Shown here: positions 22,476 through 32,671 of the stretch, one piece after another | Numbering within the stretch: the stretch's first letter is position 1 | Layout: each line of letters opens with the position of its first letter | Assembly: GCA_026397965.1 (NCBI GenBank) | Contig: JAPLTU010000068.1 | Coordinates: 1-35,485, forward strand | Length of the DNA: 35,485 bases | Reading direction: 5' to 3' | Source of the DNA: Verrucomicrobiota bacterium | GTDB lineage: Bacteria; Verrucomicrobiota; Verrucomicrobiia; Opitutales; UBA953 | Made by a program: the position numbers and the translations under genes | Notes under the pieces: model-generated | Seen by the model: only the letters and a program-made list of their open reading frames with translations | Told to the model about the DNA's origin: nothing | Database searches by the model: none

Positions 22476-23210
22476 TTATTTCTTTTCTGGCTGTTCCGCT
22501 ACTTTCTCGATCTCGCCCGTCTGTTCGTTGATCTTGAAGCGAGCAATCGCCCCGTGAATTTTCTGCTGTTGCTCGAGTCGGTTGCGGGCTTCGTCCGAAA
22601 GTTTTTCGACCTGTTTTTCACGCCACGCCTTATGGGCCTGTTCGTCCGAGATCCATTCGCTGAGACGAAAAGGCAAGGGGATACGCGGCTTGCTGCTCAC
22701 ATTGCCGCCGGCGCCGTTGATCGCCACTCCTTGGGCTGAGGCAGCGGTCGAAGGGGTTTTGATCTCGGATAACTTGATGATTGTTGAGTTGAACTTTTTC
22801 GAATCGTCCACCGTCACGGCCGTTTTGACTGCCACCGTGGTTTCAGGCTTAGGCTTGGTCTCCGTATTGGTTGGGGCGACGGGCTTGGGCTTGGTCTCCT
22901 CTTTGCTTGCCTCGCGGCTGCTGGGCTTTGCCTTGGGTTCATTCCAGGCCTCGGCGTTGGTATCCTTGGCGTCGGGGGGCGGGCTCTTGGCTGCCACGGC
23001 TTTGGGTTGAGGCTTGGCCTCTTCTCCGCCGAAGATCTTCCAGGAGGGCAAACTGAGCCAATCGGGTTTATACCAATGAGATTCTTTGACCGCTGTTGGG
23101 CTGGCATTGCTTGCGTCCGCCCCTTTGTCGGCGGAACCTGCGGCGCAGCCGGTGAGCAATCCCGCGCCGGCGGCGATGAGCCCGAGATTGAGGTGCGTGC
23201 GCAGGCTCAT
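22476..23210 (-). CDS. Lipoprotein with Pro/Lys-rich linker, unknown function
   Basis: The 244-residue product has a type II signal with lipobox LLTGC (Cys22). A low-complexity Lys/Pro/Glu/Thr linker follows (about 60-130). The C-terminal part (150-244, PRIPLPFRLSEWISDEQAHKAWREKQVEKL...) is charged and helical with a possible short coiled coil. The composition suggests a spacer-linked anchor in the periplasm. It starts five bases after the 863-residue membrane protein and is surely in the same operon, so a joint function is likely. I do not recognise the family. Confidence 0.7.
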   Translation of the reverse strand: MSLRTHLNLGLIAAGAGLLTGCAAGSADKGADASNASPTAVKESHWYKPDWLSLPSWKIFGGEEAKPQPKAVAAKSPPPDAKDTNAEAWNEPKAKPSSREASKEETKPKPVAPTNTETKPKPETTVAVKTAVTVDDSKKFNSTIIKLSEIKTPSTAASAQGVAINGAGGNVSSKPRIPLPFRLSEWISDEQAHKAWREKQVEKLSDEARNRLEQQQKIHGAIARFKINEQTGEIEKVAEQPEKK

Positions 23211-23214
23211 GGGC

Positions 23215-25806
23215 TTATTGCGAAAGGATTTGCAGGGCGGCCATGATTGGCGGTCCGGCCTTGGCGTCGAAGCGCGTATTAATTGTGAACTTCGCATCGC
23301 GTGGGGTGCTGCTGGATTTCTCCACCAGGACCTGCTGGGCACCGACGGCTTTTTCGTCGCTCAAGGCTCCGCGCATACGTTCGACCATCGATTCGTAGTC
23401 AAGCGTGTCGACGCAACGATTGATCATCTTCCAGCCCAAGTCCGGTGACTTCGGATTAATGCCAGAAGAGACGAGCTGCAGGGGGTCGCGGCTGGCCCCT
23501 TCGCGGAAGCGGTCGAATTGATAGACGTAGCGGCCGTTCAGCACCAAGCTGTCATTGCCGTTTGTGCGGACGGTCATCAGCAACTCGAAATCCAGCGCGG
23601 TCTGCATCTGTTCGTAGCGAACGCGGGTGACGTCGCTCATCGGCAGGCGACGAAAGAACCGATTGGAGTCGAGCCAGAAGGTCAAGGCGCCTGGGCTGCT
23701 TTTGGCATAAGAGGGGAGTTTATCGCGCAACTCTCCCGACTTAACATTTTTGGAGTCAAAGCGGGTGAGGCATTCGCGGATTTCTTGTTCCACGCAAGGC
23801 GTCGCGCTGTTACCTTCGAACTCAACTAAGATGATGGCGGTCCGGTTCGTCAGACCAAAGGTAAAAAACCCGCCTTCTGGGTCCATGTAACGGCCCTCCC
23901 CATATTTCACCATCGAACGGCTGCGGGTCAGTCTAGAGGCACCGCGGCCGGTTTCGCTGCGGATGGCTTCGTTCATCTGATCGGCGATACGCGAGAGCGC
24001 GACTTCGGCGACGACGGGATCGGTGACACGGATAATCGCACCGCAAATCATGACCGGGTTTTGGTGGGTGCCTTGGCCTAGCTTGTTGGTCGGAAATTTC
24101 GCGAAGCCATAAATTTCAGAATGGGGGTCGAGGCCGTTCTTCAACAGCTCGGCGATCGCCACCGTCATCCCTTTGCCGCCCGTGCGTTCGAGCCATTCCG
24201 GGAAAGCTTGGCTTCCTTTTTGGCGAAGTTCGTCGGGGCGAAAAGTCACGACGGCGAAACTGTCGCCCGGAATCAGGCTCGAGGTGCCGGCGTTGGAACG
24301 AGCGGATTGATTGGAGCGTTCCGTGGCCCAGAGCCAGGCGGCGAGGAGCGCGATGATGCTGGTCAGGACCACGACCACGGTGATTTCCCATGCGCTCCAG
24401 GCAGTGCGAGCCGCTTGGCCGGCGGCACCTTGGCTTTCGCGGGCTTCGCTGGTGCGGCGCTTGCGGCGGACTTGGACGGCCATGTTAAACGCGATGATCA
24501 GCGTCACGGCGAGCGGGTCAAACACGGCGACCAGCGCCAGCATGAGCCACTTGACAACATCGTCGGCTTCGGCGTCGAAGGCGCGGGCGACGAAGCGGTA
24601 TGAGCCGATGTCGGAAGCTGCAATCGTATCGCGCAGCTGGCGGATCTCGTCGTTGCGCGTGCGGATATTCTTATAAAGACCTTCGATCTCAGCATCGGTC
24701 ATGGTCGCCTTGCCTTGGGAATTTTCCTGCAGGGCTGCGAGTTGCTTTTCCAAGTCGGCGATGCCGTCCGAGCCGCTCTTGCGCAGGCTCTTTTCTTCAT
24801 TATCGATGCGGGTGAGTTCGATGTTGAAGAACTCGCGGAGCTGGGAAACTTCCTTGGTGGTCGCTTCGTTATTCTTCGATTGTTCGCCGCGAAGGCGCTC
24901 GATGCGGGCGTTAGCCTCGCTGCGCATCTTTTCGATGCGGTTGCTGGTTTCGGTGAGCTTGGCGAGAATCTGGTCGCGCTCGGGCTTCTGCTGTTCGCGG
25001 AGTTCCTGGCCGAGACGGATGTTATCTTTTTCGAAGAACAAGAGCTGATTCGTTACGCCTTGCTTGGTGTAACCTTCGACGGCTTGGTCGAGATTTTTGA
25101 TGCGGTCGTTAAGGCCGGCGAGGGTCGATTCTTCCGCTCCCACGGCCTTGGCACTGGCGGCTTCTTCCGCAGCGATGCTCTTGGTGATGACGCCCACTTG
25201 CTCCGCGGTGCGTTGCATCGGCGCGGCTAATTCCTGCGTCCGACGTTCGCTCAGGGCCTTGCGTTGCTCTTGGAGGCGGGCAAGCGATTGGTTGAGCGAT
25301 TCGGTCGCCTGCGTCAGGCGGGCCTGGGCCTTGGCGATATCTTCCCGGCCGGAGTTATTGATGCGGGAGTTTTTGCCGCGCGATTCTTCAATCTGGTGCT
25401 GCACCTCGGAGATTTGTTTGTCGAGGTCGGCGATTGCCGCTTCATTGCGCGCGTTATTGATGACGGTTTTCTCGTAGGCGCGGGCCAGGTAACCGTAATT
25501 ACCCAAGGAGGTGATGGCGATTAGGACCAGGACGGCGAGGGTAAGGTAAAAGCGCAGCGCACCATTGATTAATTCCCAATAACGATAGAGGAAAGAGGCG
25601 GCTACGAGTTTGCCGATCTCGAGGCTCGCAGCCATAATCATGACCTGCACATCGGATCCGATGAAGAGTAGGCCCAATCCCCGAACCGAGAAGAATGCCG
25701 AACATCCTGCGATGTATAAAGCCGAGGTGATTAAGATGAAGCGGAAGCCCCAACTTAAGCTTTTAGGCTCATCGCCGGAGGGGTCATCATGGGTAGGGGG
25801 GCTCAT
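23215..25806 (-). CDS. Membrane/coiled-coil protein, phage-like N-terminal half fused to an exported domain
   Basis: The 863-residue product has three N-terminal hydrophobic segments (22-50, 54-73, 86-106). The second contains MAASLEIGKLVAASFLYRYWE and the third ends in ITSLGNYGYLARAY. A long coiled-coil region (about 115-395) follows, then membrane segments at about 420-446 (containing FDPLAVTLIIAFNMA) and 474-494. A C-terminal domain of 370 residues (from about 512, PGDSFAVVTFRPDEL) probably lies outside the cytoplasm. The order LEIGKLV, ITS(L/M)G, coiled coil, FDPLAV...AAN-type motif matches, from memory, a hypothetical protein common in marine T4-like and pelagiphage genomes. The C-terminal domain is not part of that phage protein as I know it. 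No catalytic motif is visible. It is followed by a lipoprotein gene. Confidence 0.75.
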   Translation of the reverse strand: MSPPTHDDPSGDEPKSLSWGFRFILITSALYIAGCSAFFSVRGLGLLFIGSDVQVMIMAASLEIGKLVAASFLYRYWELINGALRFYLTLAVLVLIAITSLGNYGYLARAYEKTVINNARNEAAIADLDKQISEVQHQIEESRGKNSRINNSGREDIAKAQARLTQATESLNQSLARLQEQRKALSERRTQELAAPMQRTAEQVGVITKSIAAEEAASAKAVGAEESTLAGLNDRIKNLDQAVEGYTKQGVTNQLLFFEKDNIRLGQELREQQKPERDQILAKLTETSNRIEKMRSEANARIERLRGEQSKNNEATTKEVSQLREFFNIELTRIDNEEKSLRKSGSDGIADLEKQLAALQENSQGKATMTDAEIEGLYKNIRTRNDEIRQLRDTIAASDIGSYRFVARAFDAEADDVVKWLMLALVAVFDPLAVTLIIAFNMAVQVRRKRRTSEARESQGAAGQAARTAWSAWEITVVVVLTSIIALLAAWLWATERSNQSARSNAGTSSLIPGDSFAVVTFRPDELRQKGSQAFPEWLERTGGKGMTVAIAELLKNGLDPHSEIYGFAKFPTNKLGQGTHQNPVMICGAIIRVTDPVVAEVALSRIADQMNEAIRSETGRGASRLTRSRSMVKYGEGRYMDPEGGFFTFGLTNRTAIILVEFEGNSATPCVEQEIRECLTRFDSKNVKSGELRDKLPSYAKSSPGALTFWLDSNRFFRRLPMSDVTRVRYEQMQTALDFELLMTVRTNGNDSLVLNGRYVYQFDRFREGASRDPLQLVSSGINPKSPDLGWKMINRCVDTLDYESMVERMRGALSDEKAVGAQQVLVEKSSSTPRDAKFTINTRFDAKAGPPIMAALQILSQ

Positions 25807-26007
25807 TGGGGGTAGTGCGTGTATTTTTTAACTCGGACTTAGGGGAGGTGTCAAAAGGTCATTAAGGCACCGCTAACATATGTTCGAAAAAATATGAACT
25901 TTAAGATATATGATTATTAACCATCGTATCAAAGCCGCCTCATTTAGGTCTTATATTTGCAACCTGTTGGAAGTCCGTCTGTCTAAAACTCAAGCACCCC
26001 TATCCTC
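25807..26007. promoter_or_regulatory. AT-rich divergent promoter region
   Basis: This 201-base gap separates the start codons of the 863-residue membrane protein (-) and the DUF1501 operon (+). The stretch 25875-25925 is the most AT-rich in the window and contains two ATATG-TTC/AAC half sites around GAAAAA, plus TATATGATTATTAA. Promoters for both directions probably lie here; no hexamer pair is clear enough to name. The 80 bases before the DUF1501 ATG show no strong ribosome binding site. Confidence 0.45.
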
Positions 26008-27339
26008 ATGAAACTCCACAAGCATTGCCAGGGCAACCACCCCGACTCCCTATCGGGCTTAAGTCGGCGCGATTTTCTTCAGGTGGGCATGATTGGAACG
26101 ATGGGTTTCAGCCTCTCCCATATGTTGCGTTTGCAGGCGTCCGAAATGCCTAAGGTCGAAGCTTATGCAGCGATGGCGGACTCCGTCATCCACATCTATC
26201 TGCCGGGCGGCATGGCGCAGCACGAGTCGTGGGATCCGAAGCCTTTCGCCTCTCCCGATTACCGCGGGCCTTACACGCCGATCAAGACTTCCATCCCCGG
26301 CGAATACGTGGGTGAGAAGTTCGTCAACATTGCGAAGATCATGAACAAACTTACGGTCATCCGATCGATGACGCACGGCGAAGCGGCTCACGAGCGCGGC
26401 ACGCACAACATGTTCACGGGTTATCGCCCCAGTCCCGCCATTAAGTTCCCGAGCTACGGTTCGATCATCTCGCACGAGCAGGGCAGCCGCAATAACCTGC
26501 CGCCTTATGTCGTCGTGCCTAGCCAGACAATTCCTGATCAGGGCACGGGTTACATGAGCAGCGCCTTCGGTCCGTTCGCGCTCGGTAGCGATCCCGCTGA
26601 CAAGGCTTTTGCCGTGCGGGATCTCCAAGGTCCGAAAGATGTTACGTCGCAGCGTTTCGACCGTCGTCGCAGTATGTTGGCAGCCGTCGACGAACATTTC
26701 CGTTCCACCGAAAAGTCTGATGCCATCGGTGCGATGGATAGCTTCCAGCAAGCCGCTTATGGCTTGGTCAGCAGTGCCAAGGCCCGCGAGGCCTTCGATC
26801 TCTCCAAGGAATCCGACAAGCTGCGCGATGAATACGGCCGTAACACCGCCGGTCAGCGCTTCCTCCTCGCCCGTCGCCTCGTCGAGGCTGGCGTCCGCAT
26901 GGTCTCCGTCACCTTCGGCGGCTGGGATCACCACTCGAACATCAAGAGCGCCTTCGACGGTCAGGCCCCGAATTTCGACCAAGCTTTCGCCCGCCTCATC
27001 ACCGATCTCCAGGACCGCGGCATGCTCAAGCGCACGCTCGTGCTCGTGAGTTCCGAGTTCGGCCGCACGCCGAAAATCAACGGCACGAACGGCCGCGACC
27101 ACTGGCCGCGCGTCTTCTCCATCGCCATGGCCGGCGGCGGCACCAAGGAAGGTTACATCCATGGCGCCTCCGACGCCCTCGGTGGCGAGCCCGACCGCGA
27201 CGCCGTTGGCCCGGCCGACCTCGCCAAGACCATGTATCACCTCCTCGGTATCAACTCCGAGAAGCGCATTATGTCCGACGGCGGCCGTCCGATCGACATC
27301 GTCAACGGTGGTCGCATCATGACCGACTGGTTGGCCTGA
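26008..27339 (+). CDS. DUF1501 protein, Tat-exported (second copy)
   Basis: The 443-residue product carries a twin-arginine signal, SRRDFLQ (residues 19-25), with a short hydrophobic stretch. It keeps the DUF1501 landmarks: SVIHIYLPGGMAQHESWDPK, IRSMTHGEAAHERGTHNMFTGYRP, SVTFGGWDHHSN, and SSEFGRTPKINGTNGRDHWPRVFSIAMAGGGTKEG. His and Asp residues in these segments correspond to metal sites in the alkaline-phosphatase fold, but enzyme activity is unproved. It differs clearly from the copy at 8666-10135, so the two belong to separate lineages. It is the first gene of the four-gene operon that runs out of the window. Confidence 0.9.
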   Translation: MKLHKHCQGNHPDSLSGLSRRDFLQVGMIGTMGFSLSHMLRLQASEMPKVEAYAAMADSVIHIYLPGGMAQHESWDPKPFASPDYRGPYTPIKTSIPGEYVGEKFVNIAKIMNKLTVIRSMTHGEAAHERGTHNMFTGYRPSPAIKFPSYGSIISHEQGSRNNLPPYVVVPSQTIPDQGTGYMSSAFGPFALGSDPADKAFAVRDLQGPKDVTSQRFDRRRSMLAAVDEHFRSTEKSDAIGAMDSFQQAAYGLVSSAKAREAFDLSKESDKLRDEYGRNTAGQRFLLARRLVEAGVRMVSVTFGGWDHHSNIKSAFDGQAPNFDQAFARLITDLQDRGMLKRTLVLVSSEFGRTPKINGTNGRDHWPRVFSIAMAGGGTKEGYIHGASDALGGEPDRDAVGPADLAKTMYHLLGINSEKRIMSDGGRPIDIVNGGRIMTDWLA

Positions 27340-27407
27340 TCTCGCGCCCTGCCGTGTCGCTCGCCTCTAAGGTCACGCAGACGGGTTGGGCCCCGCTGAA
27401 ACGCTAT

Positions 27408-29840
27408 ATGTTCGCCCGCTTCCTTATCGCCCTGGTATTCACGTCGCTCCTCGCGCGGGCAGCTTATCCGGATTTCAATTCCACGAAACCGAACGGTGGC
27501 CAATTGGGTTCGGAACTAAAGCTTACGCTCAACGGTGCCCGTCTGGCCGACTTCGAAGATCTGTTATTTTTCTCGCCGGGCTTCAAGGTGAAGAGCGTGG
27601 AAACGCGCGCCAGTAATAAAGTTGAACTGACCCTGGCGATTGCGCCCAACGTGCCGCCGGGCAATCACCTCGTGCGCATCCGGACGAAGTCGGGCATCTC
27701 CCACGCCCGCCAGTTTTTTGTGAGCCCATTTCCTAACGTGGACGAGGTCGAGCCGAATTCGGAATTCGCGAACGCGCAGCCGATTCAGCTCAATCAGACC
27801 ATCGAAGGCGTCATCTTGCCCGAAGATGTCGATTACTTCAAACTAACGGTCAAGAAGGGCCAACGCATCAGCCTCGAAGTCGACGCCCTGCGTTTAGGCT
27901 ACGGCGTCTGCGATCCGTACATCGCGATCCTGGACAAGGGTAAGTTCGAGAAAGCCTTTTCCGATGACACGATCCTGCATCGCCAGGATGGCTTCTGCTC
28001 TTTCACCGCCGAGTACGATGGCGATTACTACGTGATGATTCGCGAATCTTCTTACCGTGGCTCAGCGAACTCTTTTTATCGGCTCCACGTCGGGAGCTTC
28101 CGCCGCCCCGACGCCATCTATCCCGCGGGTGGCAAATTAGGTTCCAAGCTCAAGGTGAACTTCGTCGATAATAAAGAATCATTTGCGGAAGAAGTGACGT
28201 TGCCGACCGAAGAGGATCCGGAGTTCATGCTTTACCCGAAGTCGCAGACGCCGGCGCCTTCAGGAAATACTTTCCGCCTTTCGGCCTTCGAGAATACGCT
28301 CGAAATCGAACCGAACAATACCCTGGAGCAAGCCACCGTTGCCAAGGAATCCGAGACTTACGCGCTCAACGGAATTATCGATAAGCCGGGGGACGTAGAC
28401 TTCTTCAAGGTAGCCCTAAAAAAAGGACAGGTCTTTGATTGTCGCTGTTTCGCCCAAGCGTTGGGCTCGCCGCTCGATCCGACCGTGACCTTACTCGGGC
28501 CTAAGGGAAATACGATGAGTTCCAATGATGACGGCGGCGGCATGCGGCGCCTTGATTCCAAGTTTAAATTTACCGTGGCAGCGGACGGCATCTATTCGGT
28601 ACGCATCACGGATCACCTCGAACGAGGCGGGCCGAATTTCGTCTATCGCGTCGAGATGATCGCATCGCAACCCAGCCTGACGTTCGCCTCGCCCGACTAT
28701 TCGGTCAACGATACCAATTACCGGCAATTTATGGCCATCCCGCGCGGCGGCCGCATGGTGTTGCTCGAAAACTTCACCCGTAACGGTGTCGGTGGCGATT
28801 ATCGTTTTGACGTGAAAGGTTTGCCTGCCGGAGTGAAGCTGCTCTCCGACTCTGCTCCCGGGGATTTGCCCGGCGTACCTCTCGTCCTGGAGGCCGCCGC
28901 CGACGCTCCGCTCGCCGGCGCCGTGGCTACCGTTCAGCTGCTGCCCATCGACCCTAAGAATAAGATCACTGGCCAGCAGCGTCAGATCTATGACATCGTC
29001 CGGCTCGGGAACACGATCTATTACCAAGGCATCGAAGATAAGATGGCGGTCGCCGTCGTGGAGGAAGCTCCCTATTCCCTTGAAATCGAGAAGCCTCTCG
29101 TGCCGTTGGTCCGCAACGGGGTGTTCAATCTTAAGGTCGTCGCGAATCGTAAGGCGGAATTCAAGGGCCCGATTCGCGTCTTCATGTCCTGGACGCCACC
29201 GGGGATCTCGTCGCTGGGCGAACAGACGATTGCGGCAGATTCGAACGAATGTTATTTCCAGTTGAACGCTAACGGCAATATCGACACCAAGGCTTGGAAG
29301 TTCGTGGTGATGGGCGAGGCCGATGCCGGCAATGGGCGTGTTTATAATGCCTCGCCTTTCGCCGAGCTGATCACCGAAGCTCCCTATGTCGCCGCCAACG
29401 CCATCCCGCTTACGGCGATGGAAATCGGTACGCCAGGCCTGATGGTGACTAATTTCGAAGTGCAACGCCCCTTCGAAGGCGAGGCCGTGGCCACGCTCGT
29501 CGGCGTCCCTGATACGATCTCGATTCCTTCAATCAAGGTGACTAAGGATACAAAAGAACTTCGTTTCACGGTGGTCACCAACGATAAGTCTCCCGTGGGC
29601 AAGAAGGAGAATCTTTTCGTGCAGGTAGATATTCCCGCCGGCAAGGGCACGACCACGCATCGGGTGGCGGTCGGTTCAATTCTGCGCTTGGATGCTCCGC
29701 GCAAGGCCGCCCCGGCTCCGGTGGCTAAGGCTGCCGGTGCGCCGGCCGCTAAGCCCGCGACGCCGGCACCCTCCGCCGCTCCCGTGGTGCTCTCGCGACT
29801 CGAGCAACTGCGCCAAAAGACGGAAACCCCGAAGAACTGA
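27408..29840 (+). CDS. Secreted protein with two PPC domains
   Basis: The product (810 residues from ATG 27408) begins with signal peptide MFARFLIALVFTSLLARA; the frame is open to a GTG at 27354 but that would bury the signal. An IPT/TIG-like beta domain (about 25-105) is followed by two pre-peptidase C-terminal (PPC) domains. Each is marked by EVEPNSEFANAQPI / EIEPNNTLEQATV, then DVDYFKL / DVDFFKV, and AEYDGDYYVMI / AADGIYSVRI. Further Ig-like strands follow, and the C-terminus ends in an Ala/Pro/Lys-rich tail. No protease domain is present, so PPC here probably serves binding or surface association. It lies between DUF1501 and the DUF1553 protein, a typical planctomycete/verrucomicrobial arrangement. 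Confidence 0.8.
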   Translation: MFARFLIALVFTSLLARAAYPDFNSTKPNGGQLGSELKLTLNGARLADFEDLLFFSPGFKVKSVETRASNKVELTLAIAPNVPPGNHLVRIRTKSGISHARQFFVSPFPNVDEVEPNSEFANAQPIQLNQTIEGVILPEDVDYFKLTVKKGQRISLEVDALRLGYGVCDPYIAILDKGKFEKAFSDDTILHRQDGFCSFTAEYDGDYYVMIRESSYRGSANSFYRLHVGSFRRPDAIYPAGGKLGSKLKVNFVDNKESFAEEVTLPTEEDPEFMLYPKSQTPAPSGNTFRLSAFENTLEIEPNNTLEQATVAKESETYALNGIIDKPGDVDFFKVALKKGQVFDCRCFAQALGSPLDPTVTLLGPKGNTMSSNDDGGGMRRLDSKFKFTVAADGIYSVRITDHLERGGPNFVYRVEMIASQPSLTFASPDYSVNDTNYRQFMAIPRGGRMVLLENFTRNGVGGDYRFDVKGLPAGVKLLSDSAPGDLPGVPLVLEAAADAPLAGAVATVQLLPIDPKNKITGQQRQIYDIVRLGNTIYYQGIEDKMAVAVVEEAPYSLEIEKPLVPLVRNGVFNLKVVANRKAEFKGPIRVFMSWTPPGISSLGEQTIAADSNECYFQLNANGNIDTKAWKFVVMGEADAGNGRVYNASPFAELITEAPYVAANAIPLTAMEIGTPGLMVTNFEVQRPFEGEAVATLVGVPDTISIPSIKVTKDTKELRFTVVTNDKSPVGKKENLFVQVDIPAGKGTTTHRVAVGSILRLDAPRKAAPAPVAKAAGAPAAKPATPAPSAAPVVLSRLEQLRQKTETPKN

Positions 29841-29846
29841 TTTCTC

Positions 29847-32660
<2,814 letters not shown>

Positions 32661-32671
32661 GCCGTTTTCGC

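Noticed and set aside
26059-27240. Minus-strand open frame of 393 codons opposite the second DUF1501 gene
   Set aside because: The sense strand carries the full DUF1501 pattern; the antisense product is His/Arg/Asp-rich with no motif.
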